A program made the position numbers and the translations under genes. From Mucilaginibacter sp. UBA4741 (lineage in GTDB: Bacteria > Bacteroidota > Bacteroidia > Sphingobacteriales > Sphingobacteriaceae): a stretch of DNA of 20,118 bases. The DNA is taken from the NCBI GenBank assembly GCA_002403905.1, contig DHIR01000261.1, forward strand, positions 27,964-48,081, given 5' to 3'. The notes beneath the pieces were generated by a model. It saw nothing but the letters and a program-made list of their open reading frames with translations, searched no databases and was not told where the DNA came from. This document shows, one piece after another, positions 8,062 to 16,009 of the stretch (position 1 is its first letter; each line of letters opens with the position of its first letter).

Positions 8062-9377
8062 TCCTAAAAAATTATTTATCCAATTTACTTCTATTAGTAT
8101 TTCTTAGTCTGCCGGTATTTGCTAATGCCCAGGTACTTACTCCTGCTGATTCACTAAAAGCCGATTCCCTGCGGATAAAAGCATTGAAGGCTAAGGCGCC
8201 GGTTGAGAACATCAACCAACAATATGATTTTGGCGATCTGCTCCGTAATGTTTTTAACCCGAAAAAGAAAGCTGATACCTTGCATAAAAGATCAGGTATT
8301 ACCGTTGTGCCTAATATAGCAGCTAACCCTACAATCGGTGCGCAGATAGGTATAAAGGCGGTAGTTGGTAAAAAGCTGGGCAACGACCCAAAAACACTCT
8401 TATCAGTTGCTGCAACTTCAGCCTCAATCACCAGTAAGGGGATTATTTACTTTTATTTAAACCATAACATATTTACGCCGGGCAATAAATGGAATTTACA
8501 GGGTAATATGGTTGTCGCCAAAACGGTAACACCTGATCATGGACTAGGTATAGGACAGGGCATCGAAGGCGGAAGCGCCGCAGAAAAAGTATTAGCGAAT
8601 CCCGGGCACAAAGGTTATGCCATCCATTCCTATTACTACAACATCAGAGAAAAGGTGTATAAAGAGGTGGCAGAGGGTTTGTTTGTTGGGGCTGGTCTAT
8701 CATTCGAGATTAGACGAAATATAACTAATAAAGATACCACTAATAATGCTACACCATCAAGCGTTTATAACAACGAGCATGGTTTCCCACAGGATCATTA
8801 CGCGGCAGATGGTTTTCTTTTTAACATAGCTTATACTACCCGCGATAACCCTAACCGGGCTTATAAGGGTATTTATTTTGATGCTGGTGTAAGGATAAAC
8901 CAAACCTGGATAGGTAGTACAAAAAACTCGGTGCAGGTTACTACCGATTTTAGAAAATATGTAAGCCTGTCAGACATAAGCCCCGAAACTGTGCTTGCAT
9001 TTTGGAACTGGGGATCGTATTTAGTAACCGGAAATGTGCCTTATCTGGAATTGCCGGGCACAGCCCGCGATGGCACATCTAGAAGCGGCAGGGGTTATAC
9101 AAGCCAATATTTTAAAGGGACGCAGTTTAATGATACAGAGGTGGAGTTTCGATTTCCTATTTTGAAGAACAAATTTATCAGCGGTGTAACCTTTGCCAGT
9201 ATGCAAACAGCTAATGATGAGCATGGTACTAAACTGTTCCAGGTATTTCAGCCGGGATATGGTGCCGGTTTGCGCGTATTGTTTAATAAAGCTACGCGCA
9301 CAAACCTGGCGCTCGATTATGCCTTTGGTAAATATGGCAACAAAGGTTTCTTCTTGAATTTAAATGAGTCGTTCTAA
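8043..9377 (+). CDS. Omp85/surface-antigen-like outer-membrane beta-barrel protein, N-terminus rewritten by the IS
   Basis: A 444-residue exported protein. The present first eight codons (MRTKYIIL) come from the right end of the IS; the remainder of the signal peptide (KNYLSNLLLLVFLSLPVF then ANAQ) is native. The mature part has a short Ser/Lys/Ala-rich linker, then alternating beta-strands with the Omp85-type block SRSGRGYTSQYFKGTQFND followed by TEVEFRFPIL, and ends in an aromatic residue (NLNESF) as outer-membrane barrels do. No POTRA repeats are present, so it resembles the stand-alone barrel of the bacterial surface antigen (D15) group rather than BamA itself. A related uncharacterised barrel family remains possible. 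Its natural start was the ATG at 7029. Expression now depends on read-through, coupling to the transposase, or a promoter I cannot identify. An SDR gene follows 60 bp downstream on the same strand. Confidence 0.75.
   Translation: MRTKYIILKNYLSNLLLLVFLSLPVFANAQVLTPADSLKADSLRIKALKAKAPVENINQQYDFGDLLRNVFNPKKKADTLHKRSGITVVPNIAANPTIGAQIGIKAVVGKKLGNDPKTLLSVAATSASITSKGIIYFYLNHNIFTPGNKWNLQGNMVVAKTVTPDHGLGIGQGIEGGSAAEKVLANPGHKGYAIHSYYYNIREKVYKEVAEGLFVGAGLSFEIRRNITNKDTTNNATPSSVYNNEHGFPQDHYAADGFLFNIAYTTRDNPNRAYKGIYFDAGVRINQTWIGSTKNSVQVTTDFRKYVSLSDISPETVLAFWNWGSYLVTGNVPYLELPGTARDGTSRSGRGYTSQYFKGTQFNDTEVEFRFPILKNKFISGVTFASMQTANDEHGTKLFQVFQPGYGAGLRVLFNKATRTNLALDYAFGKYGNKGFFLNLNESF
8044..8066. repeat. Right terminal inverted repeat of the IS
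   Basis: This is the exact reverse complement of 7061-7083. Together with the internal A at 8043, its first two bases (TG) complete the new ATG of the barrel gene, and it also carries the transposase stop codon (TAA, 8059-8061). Confidence 0.95.
8067..8074. repeat. Right target-site duplication of the IS
   Basis: AAAAATTA, identical to 7053-7060. It encodes Lys-Asn and the first two bases of Tyr in the barrel protein's signal peptide, in the same phase as the left copy in the native frame. Confidence 0.9.
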
Positions 9378-9437
9378 AAATTAGCTATTGCAAACAGGTT
9401 TATAAATGCTCAAATTAGTGCACGACTTTTATAAATT

Positions 9438-10202
9438 ATGAATTTTAAAAATAAGGTAGCCATTGTTACCGGCGCAGGCCAGGGTATTGGCTTTGAAATA
9501 TGCAGGCTGTTAGCCGCAAACGGAGCAACTGTATTATTAAATGACCTGGACACCCAGTTAGCCGAAAGCGCAGCATCACAAATTAAGGCCGAAGGGACTT
9601 GCGTAGCTTTTGCCGGCGATGCTAGCGATGTTGTCTTTATTAATAAAATGGTTGACGCGGCTATTGATACTTACGGACATTTAGATATTGTAATTGCCAA
9701 CGCAGGAATCACCCTGTACGGCGATTTCGCCACGTACTCCCAAGAATCTTTTTTTAAAGTTTTGCACGTCAATTTGGGTGGATCGTTCTTTTTGGCGCAG
9801 GCAGCATCCAACAAAATGAAACTGCAACCTAATGGCGGGGCGATATTGTTTACTTCATCAGTAGTAGGGCACCAGGCACTTAAAAGCCTGGCTGCCTATG
9901 CCATGACCAAAGCCGCTTTAGAAATGCTGGCTAAAAACCTGGTATTAGAGCTTTCTCAATATAAAATCAACGTAAACACCATAGCGCCAGGTGCAACACT
10001 TACAGAACGCACTATGGAAGAAAAGGACTACGAACGCGTATGGTCTGAAATTACACCCATGGGCCGCCCTGCCTATGTAAGTGATATAGCCAACACAGCA
10101 TTGTTTTTGGTATCAGACGAGGCGAAACATATAACCGGGCAAAGCCTGGTGATAGACGGCGGCTGGACATCAGTTAGCGCTTTGCCCAGCGGGATAAAAT
10201 AA
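9438..10202 (+). CDS. SDR family NAD(P)-dependent oxidoreductase
   Basis: A 254-residue classical short-chain dehydrogenase, full length for the family and cytoplasmic (no signal peptide). The Rossmann glycine motif TGAGQGIG is at 11-18, the structural NAG at 88-90, N112, the catalytic Ser at 140/141 (FTSSVVG), and Tyr154/Lys158 (YAMTK), so the Asn-Ser-Tyr-Lys tetrad is complete. Acidic residues after the second strand (NDLD, 35-38) favour NAD(H) over NADP(H). The C-terminus carries the usual ITGQSLVIDGGW. It follows the barrel gene by 60 bp on the same strand and converges on another SDR gene with 8 bp between stops. Sugar or polyol oxidation fits the neighbourhood, but the substrate is not determinable. 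Confidence 0.9.
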   Translation: MNFKNKVAIVTGAGQGIGFEICRLLAANGATVLLNDLDTQLAESAASQIKAEGTCVAFAGDASDVVFINKMVDAAIDTYGHLDIVIANAGITLYGDFATYSQESFFKVLHVNLGGSFFLAQAASNKMKLQPNGGAILFTSSVVGHQALKSLAAYAMTKAALEMLAKNLVLELSQYKINVNTIAPGATLTERTMEEKDYERVWSEITPMGRPAYVSDIANTALFLVSDEAKHITGQSLVIDGGWTSVSALPSGIK

Positions 10203-10210
10203 GCAAGTGT

Positions 10211-11014
10211 TTATACTCCGCTAAAAACAGAGAATCCCCCGTCTACATTAATCACTGTGCCTGTAACAAATTTGGAGGCATCGCTTAATAACCATATTAG
10301 GGCACCGTTTAGTTCATCAGGGGTGCCAAAACGTTTGTAGGGTGTTTGTTGCAGTACCAGTTTACCACGGTCAGTATAAGATCCGTCCGTATTAGTTAAT
10401 AGAGTGCGGTTTTGCTCGGTTAAAAAGAAACCCGGTGCAATAGCGTTCATTCTTATTTTATCACCATAACGATTTGCCATTTCAACCGCAAACCATTGGG
10501 TGTAGCAATCTATAGCGGCTTTACCCAAACTGTAACCCAATACCTTGGTTATGGCTTGTTTAGCGCTCATTGACGAAATGTTTACAATGCTGCCACCGCC
10601 CGAATCGGCAATGGTTTTGCCAAAAACTTGAGTTGGTATAACAGTGCCCCAAAGGTTAAGGTTGGTTACACGCTGCATACCGGCAATGTTCAGATCAAAT
10701 ACACTTTGCTCTGGTTGTAATACCCCCTCGGGCATGTTACCCCCGGCGGCATTTACCAGGCCATATATTGCCCCAAACTTGTTTAATATTTTGTCTTTTG
10801 CGTCTTCAAGCTGTTGTTCATTTAAAACATCAGCCACCAGCGCCATTGCTTTGCCGCCGGCGTTGTTTATTTGGTTGGCCCTTTTTTCGGCTTCGTCTTT
10901 ATTTCTACCTAAAATACATACCGAGCCACCTGCTTTATGTATTCCATCAATAAACGATTGCCCCAATACGCCGGTGCCACCAGTTACAACTATTACTTTA
11001 TCTTTTAAATCCAT
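10211..11014 (-). CDS. SDR oxidoreductase resembling D-mannonate oxidoreductase (fructuronate reductase)
   Basis: A 267-residue SDR with TGGTGVLG at 11-18, NAAG at 88-91, N120, catalytic Ser147/148 (NISSMS), Tyr161 and Lys165 (YSLGK). Arg37 after the second strand (LGRNKDEAE) hints at NADP(H) use. The C-terminal half carries the blocks I associate with the SDR-type D-mannonate oxidoreductases (Bacillus UxuB/YjmF group): APGFFLTEQNR, LLTNTDGSYTDRGK, TPYKRFGTPDEL, and the ending FVTGTVINVDGGFSVFSGV. If so, it interconverts D-fructuronate and D-mannonate in glucuronate/galacturonate catabolism, which suits a pectin-related locus. No uxaC or uxuA partner is in the window, so the substrate is a family-level guess. 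It has an unusually clear ribosome binding site. Confidence 0.75.
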   Translation of the reverse strand: MDLKDKVIVVTGGTGVLGQSFIDGIHKAGGSVCILGRNKDEAEKRANQINNAGGKAMALVADVLNEQQLEDAKDKILNKFGAIYGLVNAAGGNMPEGVLQPEQSVFDLNIAGMQRVTNLNLWGTVIPTQVFGKTIADSGGGSIVNISSMSAKQAITKVLGYSLGKAAIDCYTQWFAVEMANRYGDKIRMNAIAPGFFLTEQNRTLLTNTDGSYTDRGKLVLQQTPYKRFGTPDELNGALIWLLSDASKFVTGTVINVDGGFSVFSGV

Positions 11015-11021
11015 TTTTATT

Positions 11022-11028
11022 TCCTCCC
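11022..11028 (-). promoter_or_regulatory. Strong Shine-Dalgarno site for the mannonate-oxidoreductase-like gene
   Basis: On the minus strand GGGAGGA lies 7 bases before the ATG (11014). Most genes in this window show no such purine core, as is usual in Bacteroidota, so this site stands out and confirms the chosen start. Confidence 0.6.
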
Positions 11029-11196
11029 TGCTAACTTATAAATATCCCATTAACAATTTCAATAATTGACTTCATTTTTTTGAGCGCTTTTTTTATATAG
11101 CTATTGAAACTAAAATAAGGTATGTTTATTAATTCAAGTTATTATTTATTTCAAAAACACATAAATTACCGGATATTTGTAAAACGTTAAAAAACT

Positions 11197-11979
11197 ATGC
11201 ACCAGGTATTTGATCCATTTATAAAGATCTTCAGCACATCAGCCATCAGGTATTTTTTGGTGGCAGGTATTGCTTTTGTATTATGCTACGTATGGCTTAA
11301 TGAATGGCTGGGTGCATCAAAAATACAAAGTAAGACAGCATCACGACATGATTTTAAGCGCGAGATACTCCACTCTTTACAGTCCACAATTGTTTTTGCA
11401 GCAATTGCCTGCGTAGTTTTATACAGCCCGGTTAAAAATATAACCCGTTTTTATACAACTCCGCATGCATATCCCGCATGGTGGTTATATGTTAGCGTTG
11501 TGTTAAGTTTGATTATTCACGATACGTATTTTTACTGGACGCACCGCCTGCTGCATCACCCCAAACTATTCAGGCACGCGCATTTATTACATCATAGATC
11601 TACCAACCCTTCACCGTGGACATCATATTCATTCCATATTTTTGAGGCCTGTGTAGAGAGTTTAGTGCTGCTGGTAATTACTATTATTTTGCCAATGAAT
11701 GTCATTTCCATAAGCTTATTTGTACTAGTTGCCTTTGTGATTAATGTTTACGGACATCTGGGGTATGAAATAGCGCCCAAATGGTTAAGAAAAACCATTT
11801 TGTTTGAGTTTACCAATACTTCGGTACATCACAACCTGCACCATAGTAAGTTTACAGGTAACTATGGTTTATATTTTAGATTTTGGGACAGGTTGATGGG
11901 CACCGAAAACCCCGATTATGTAAAAGAATACGATCGGGTTCAGCAAAATCGTATCAATAAAAAAGGGGCGACTATTTAA
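11197..11979 (+). CDS. Sterol desaturase / fatty acid hydroxylase family membrane protein
   Basis: A 260-residue integral-membrane di-iron enzyme of the fatty-acid hydroxylase superfamily. Hydrophobic segments occur near residues 18-36, 62-78, 96-110 and 155-185. The histidine clusters that ligate the iron pair are complete: HDTYFYWTHRLLHH (108-121), HAHLLHHRS (127-135, an H-x2-HH box) and HHNLHH (211-216), with a further His at 187. The family inserts oxygen into, or desaturates, C-H bonds of lipids (fatty acids, sterols, carotenoids) at the membrane, with the histidines facing the cytoplasm. The substrate here is unknown. Its stop overlaps that of the convergent GH127-like gene: both TAA codons are read from the palindrome TTAA at 11976-11979. 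Confidence 0.88.
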   Translation: MHQVFDPFIKIFSTSAIRYFLVAGIAFVLCYVWLNEWLGASKIQSKTASRHDFKREILHSLQSTIVFAAIACVVLYSPVKNITRFYTTPHAYPAWWLYVSVVLSLIIHDTYFYWTHRLLHHPKLFRHAHLLHHRSTNPSPWTSYSFHIFEACVESLVLLVITIILPMNVISISLFVLVAFVINVYGHLGYEIAPKWLRKTILFEFTNTSVHHNLHHSKFTGNYGLYFRFWDRLMGTENPDYVKEYDRVQQNRINKKGATI

Positions 11980-13859
11980 TGAGCCGCCGGCTGGAGCAAT
12001 TGCGGCCACCAAACTTCAAAAAACGAATTTTCATTATTGTTTCCTGCCGACGCATAATCACAAAGTGTGATAGCTACCGGGCCTTTCGCACTTTCGGTGT
12101 ATGATTCGGGGATGAAATTTGCTTTAAACTGCATGCCATCATTTGCCTGATTAGGTACTTCGGTTAGGTTGATATAGCCGTTTTTATCAGCAACAGGTTT
12201 TAGTACGGCAATAATGCTTGCGCCTTCAAACCGGGTATCACGCGCCAAAACAATTGGCCCGCGTACAATAGTTGCGCTGCGGATGTTTGTTCCGGTTTCA
12301 ACTACGTGGCCCCTCATATCCAGGGTAAGTGATATTTTATCACCGGTTTTCCAGCTGCGTTTTAGTTGGGCATATTGACCGGGTTGTACCTCGACTGCTA
12401 CATTGTTTATAGTTAGTTTAGTGATCTTGCTCCAGGCAGGTATGCGTATATTAATATCCATATCCTCCGGTTTTTGCAGATCGACAGTCATTTCTATCAC
12501 TCCTGATTTTGGATAGGTGGTATGCTCTGCCAAATTAATTACCTGACCTTTAGGGCTCTTTAATTTGTAAGTGCCATCGGCAAAATAATTTACCTGTAAC
12601 CCATCCTGCCTTTCCATCACAAAATGCATCGGGATAGCAAACAGCCCCCGTGGCCCACTGGCTTCGCAGCAGTTAAGCCCCATGCCGCATTGCTCGCTGC
12701 CCGGTAGGCGCTGGCCATTTAGTGGCGTATACTTTGCCCATGACGCACCATTATGACTCATAGAGCCTAGTAATGCATTGTAATAAGTTTTTTCGGCTTC
12801 ATCAGCATATTTAGCCTCGCCGGTTAGGCGCAGCAATTGCTCTGTAAGTTTAAGCCAGGTTACTGTAACGCAAGTTTCCTGGAAATGATTGATGGGGGTA
12901 TTTTCAATTGCCTTGCCACCAAACCACATTTCGGTTGATGCGCCCGAACCTACAATGTCAATCTCTGTTTTTTTGATGTTTGCCCAGCAATCTTCAACTG
13001 CTTTTTTATAAGTTTCGTTACCGGTTATGCGGTAAAGCTCCAGCAACCCCTCGTAGCACGACATCATTTCGTAAGCTTTCTGTCCTTGCTCATAGCTGTA
13101 CCAATTTTTAGGCTTTGGAAAACGATCCGCCACGTTTACATTGGCTTTGCTTATTAAGTGTGGGCCTTGGGGTGTTTCCCATTGGCGTACAATTTCCAAC
13201 GCGAAATCCAGGAATTTTTTATCGCCGGTGAGGGTGTACAATTGGCAAACGGGTTCTAGTACTGATGATGCCGCCATCCCCCGGTAATTGCCTTTGGTTA
13301 CAATAATGCCGTCTTTTTTATGCAGGTCATCTATTAAATTATCAAAAATACGGGTAGCACCTGTCAAGCTTTTTTTGTCTTTGGTCAGATCATAATACGC
13401 TAATAACCCCAGCATACAATATTTGCGCCCCCAAATATCCCATTCTTCTAAACGGTGCGCCTCTGCGTAGTTACCTATATAGCCATCAGGTGTTTGGGTA
13501 GCCAGTAATCCGGTAACCGCATGGTCAAGCACCGCCTTTAAGGCTGCATCCGGATGATATTTATAAGCCAGCACTGCCGAGGTGAACCATTTGCCCCAAA
13601 ACTCATTTTGCCATAAGTGGGTCTCGGTTCTATGCTCTGGTTTAAAGGGTTCTATCAGTCTGTCCACATCCTGCGCCAGTATGCGGTTATTAATAGAGCC
13701 GCTTAACTTATCAGCCAGGTAACCGGTAAAGTGTACTTCGGTGGATGGATACAATACATCATTTACCGCCTGCCGACTATTTTTTTGAGCATAGCTATCA
13801 GTACAGAAAAAACAAAGCGATATAAGGATAATAGCTATTAATGTTTTTAATTGGCGCAT
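11976..13859 (-). CDS. Second secreted GH127-like glycosidase (beta-L-arabinofuranosidase family)
   Basis: A 627-residue exported protein with signal peptide MRQLKTLIAIILISLCFF followed by CTDSYAQ, then an (alpha/alpha) barrel and a C-terminal beta domain. The GH127 metal/catalytic signature is present: E328 and C330 in FQETCVTVTW, and adjacent C397-C398 in GLNCCEASGP. C397 would be the nucleophile by analogy with characterised GH127 enzymes. It differs from the other GH127 of this window (NCC rather than CPCC, little similarity outside the motifs), so it probably belongs to a different subgroup and may have another substrate. Further family hallmarks are QTPDGYIGNY (122-131), EEWDIWGRKYCMLGL (138-152) and SYEQGQKAYEMMSCYEGLL. 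It may also fall in a neighbouring CAZy family that shares this fold. It is divergent from the response-regulator gene. Confidence 0.82.
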   Translation of the reverse strand: MRQLKTLIAIILISLCFFCTDSYAQKNSRQAVNDVLYPSTEVHFTGYLADKLSGSINNRILAQDVDRLIEPFKPEHRTETHLWQNEFWGKWFTSAVLAYKYHPDAALKAVLDHAVTGLLATQTPDGYIGNYAEAHRLEEWDIWGRKYCMLGLLAYYDLTKDKKSLTGATRIFDNLIDDLHKKDGIIVTKGNYRGMAASSVLEPVCQLYTLTGDKKFLDFALEIVRQWETPQGPHLISKANVNVADRFPKPKNWYSYEQGQKAYEMMSCYEGLLELYRITGNETYKKAVEDCWANIKKTEIDIVGSGASTEMWFGGKAIENTPINHFQETCVTVTWLKLTEQLLRLTGEAKYADEAEKTYYNALLGSMSHNGASWAKYTPLNGQRLPGSEQCGMGLNCCEASGPRGLFAIPMHFVMERQDGLQVNYFADGTYKLKSPKGQVINLAEHTTYPKSGVIEMTVDLQKPEDMDINIRIPAWSKITKLTINNVAVEVQPGQYAQLKRSWKTGDKISLTLDMRGHVVETGTNIRSATIVRGPIVLARDTRFEGASIIAVLKPVADKNGYINLTEVPNQANDGMQFKANFIPESYTESAKGPVAITLCDYASAGNNNENSFFEVWWPQLLQPAAH

Positions 13860-13907
13860 GTTATTTAAATGAGGTATAGTCGGTTTATGCTATGTTATAA
13901 TTATAGT

Positions 13908-13935
13908 CTAAATTAATGTTTTTGTTTTAAAGCAA
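13908..13935 (-). promoter_or_regulatory. Possible promoter of the second GH127-like gene
   Basis: On the minus strand TTG (13933-13935) and TAATTTAG (13908-13915) are 17 bp apart, near the Bacteroidota -33/-7 pattern with one mismatch in the -7 box. A leader of about 45 nt would follow. The palindrome TATAATTATA (13896-13905) and two copies of GACTATA (complement of 13875-13881 and 13902-13908) lie just downstream. Evidence is by consensus only. Confidence 0.25.
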
Positions 13936-13977
13936 CTTGTAAAAAAACATTGGTCCATATATTGCTTTATACCTGGT

Positions 13978-14352
13978 ATGAAGAAGAGGGTACTTGTAAT
14001 TGAAGACGAGCCTGTTATAGGCGAAATGATGAGCATATTGCTGGAGATTGAGGGTTACAAGGTAATTAGCCTTGATGATACAGGTACGGCAAGGCGCAAA
14101 CTGCATGCCAAAGAGGTTGACCTGGTTATGCTTGATCTTAACTTAAGGGGCGAGAACGGGCAATCTATGTGTGCCTACATTAAAGGTCAGGCCGACCTTA
14201 AACATATACCTGTTATCCTGGTTTCGGCCAATAACGATCTGGAAGCAATCCGAGACGAATGCGGTGCTGATGATATTATTCATAAACCTTTTGATTTGGA
14301 CCATTTTATAGCTAAAGTACGCACACATTCAGGCGGGGACAATTTTATTTAA
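13978..14352 (+). CDS. Stand-alone response regulator receiver domain (CheY-like)
   Basis: A 124-residue protein that is one receiver domain and nothing else. The acidic pair E9-D10 (VIEDEP), phospho-acceptor D53 (VMLDLNL), S83 (ILVSAN) and K103 (IIHKPFD) are all in place, so it should accept a phosphoryl group from a histidine kinase. There is no output domain, so it probably works by protein-protein contact or as a phosphorelay intermediate. No kinase gene is in the window. It is divergent from the second GH127-like gene and convergent with the sulfatase gene; it may be unrelated to the sugar genes. Confidence 0.93.
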   Translation: MKKRVLVIEDEPVIGEMMSILLEIEGYKVISLDDTGTARRKLHAKEVDLVMLDLNLRGENGQSMCAYIKGQADLKHIPVILVSANNDLEAIRDECGADDIIHKPFDLDHFIAKVRTHSGGDNFI

Positions 14353-14446
14353 CCTTTAAAATCGCTTCGGGCTTCTGATGGTTATTCTAGTATTTCAACA
14401 CCACCAATATTCCCAAATGGTCTATTATAAAAATACGGTGTGTAAT

Positions 14447-15982
14447 TTATTTATCTTTTATTAAATACGCCGGGAATTTGGCCTCCGCAGGCCCCTTTTT
14501 ACTACGAAAGTTTGATTGTCCACCCACATCTGTGTGTAATGGTAAGTACATGCCTTGCGAGTCATCCAGGGCTTTAAACAACTGCTGGTTCATTGATTTT
14601 ACTACAGCCGCGTATTTTGGGTTCCTGATCAAATTTTTTGTTTCCATCGGATCGGCTTGCAAGTCATACAGTTCATCGGTATCCCAAATGCCATAGTAGT
14701 GGATATATTTATATTGATCGTTGCGCAAGGCGTGCATTGTTGGCGTTTGGGGGAAAGCACGTTCCCAATAATATTCGTACAAAAATCCCGTGCGCCACGT
14801 TGTCGGTTTTTTACCTTCTAATAAAGGCAGATAGCTCATGCCATCCATATATTGGGGCGCTTTTAATCCGGCTGCATCAAGTAGTGTGGGGGCTATATCA
14901 ATATTGGCAACCACATCTTTAACAACAGTGCCGGGTTTAATCAGTTCGGGACAATAGGCCAACATAGGTACGCGCATAGATGCTTCGTAGGCGGTGCGTT
15001 TATCAATCAACCCATGTTCGCCAAACTGGAAACCATTATCACCCATATAAATAATAAGGGTTGACTCCAGTAATCCTTCTTTCTTCAAATAATCCATCAC
15101 TTTACCTACAGATGCATCCACGCTATACAAGGTTTCGGCATAGCGTTTATAATAAGCGCCAATATCCAAAGTACTATGGTAAGGGAAGTCAACGCCATGC
15201 CATGAGTTACGTTGATTTTGCACCCACATTGGGGCACCCTCCACGTTTTCGGGCTTCATGGTATAAGGCGGTTTAAAGTCAAATTTTTGTGCACGGCCCT
15301 TATCGCGTTCGGCAGGTATAAAATCGGCATGTACGCCTTTATGTGCCAGGTACAACATAAAAGGCTTGTTTTTTTGCCGATGATCTAAAAAATCAAGCGC
15401 GTAATCTGTCAACTCATCGGTTATGTAGCCTTTTTGGGGTACGTGTTTGCCATTAACATTTAAGCCGTTTTTCTCGGGAAGATAAGACCCTTGCCCTTTA
15501 AATGATACCCAATAGGTAAAACCGCGTTGTGGCTGGTCGCCGTCATTGCCGGCATGCCATTTACCCACCATTGCGGTTTGATATCCGATTTCCTGTAGGT
15601 ATTGCGGAAAAAATATCAGGTTTGCAGGTACCTTATGTTCATTGTCAACAACGGTATGTTTATGCGAGTACAAGCCTGTTAAAATAGATGCCCTTGACGG
15701 CGAGCAAAGCGAGTTGTTTACAAACGCATTGGGCAAATAAGCGCCCTCGCGAGCCATCCGGTCCAGGTTGGGCGTTTCAATAAAATCCTGCGTTTTTAGA
15801 AAGCCAAGTGCATCATACCGGTGGTCATCAGCTAAAATAAATACAATATTGCGCGGTTTGCCATTGCCCGTTTTAAGCAATTTTAGTGAACCCATAGGCT
15901 GGCTTACTATCGCGTTTTGTGCGATAACCTGAGTTATAGAAGTAAGCAAGAAGAAAGGTAGTGTAAAATATTTCGTCTTCAT
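14447..15982 (-). CDS. Secreted type I (formylglycine) sulfatase
   Basis: A 511-residue arylsulfatase-fold enzyme with a signal peptide (MKTKYFTLPFFLLTSITQVI then AQ). The metal-binding DD at 52-53 (FILADDHRYDALG), the CSPSR motif at 93-97 (C93 would be converted to formylglycine; R97 is the motif arginine), K141 and H143 in MVGKWHAG, and the second metal site YMGDNGFQFGEHG are all present. The C-terminal subdomain includes the family strand DELYDLQADPMETKNL. The Cys-type motif means it needs a maturase, probably an anaerobic radical-SAM enzyme encoded elsewhere. It would remove sulfate esters from a glycan, but the S1 subfamily and substrate cannot be set by eye. It starts 27 bp after the START-domain gene on the same strand, so the two are probably one transcript. 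Confidence 0.92.
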   Translation of the reverse strand: MKTKYFTLPFFLLTSITQVIAQNAIVSQPMGSLKLLKTGNGKPRNIVFILADDHRYDALGFLKTQDFIETPNLDRMAREGAYLPNAFVNNSLCSPSRASILTGLYSHKHTVVDNEHKVPANLIFFPQYLQEIGYQTAMVGKWHAGNDGDQPQRGFTYWVSFKGQGSYLPEKNGLNVNGKHVPQKGYITDELTDYALDFLDHRQKNKPFMLYLAHKGVHADFIPAERDKGRAQKFDFKPPYTMKPENVEGAPMWVQNQRNSWHGVDFPYHSTLDIGAYYKRYAETLYSVDASVGKVMDYLKKEGLLESTLIIYMGDNGFQFGEHGLIDKRTAYEASMRVPMLAYCPELIKPGTVVKDVVANIDIAPTLLDAAGLKAPQYMDGMSYLPLLEGKKPTTWRTGFLYEYYWERAFPQTPTMHALRNDQYKYIHYYGIWDTDELYDLQADPMETKNLIRNPKYAAVVKSMNQQLFKALDDSQGMYLPLHTDVGGQSNFRSKKGPAEAKFPAYLIKDK

Positions 15983-16009
15983 TTTGAGTATGGTTTTAAA
16001 GCCAACTTA

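Larger units (their letters stand above)
7061..8066 (+). mobile_element. Complete IS1595-family insertion sequence (1006 bp)
   Basis: The element is bounded by perfect 23-bp terminal inverted repeats (7061-7083 and 8044-8066) and flanked by the 8-bp direct duplication AAAAATTA. Between them lies one intact transposase gene, occupying nearly all of the element. The perfect repeats, intact duplication and intact gene suggest a recent insertion and a possibly active element. The target is an A/T-rich stretch inside the signal-peptide codons of the outer-membrane barrel gene. The transposase stop codon lies within the right repeat, so the element has almost no non-coding right end. No additional passenger gene is present. 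Confidence 0.95.
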
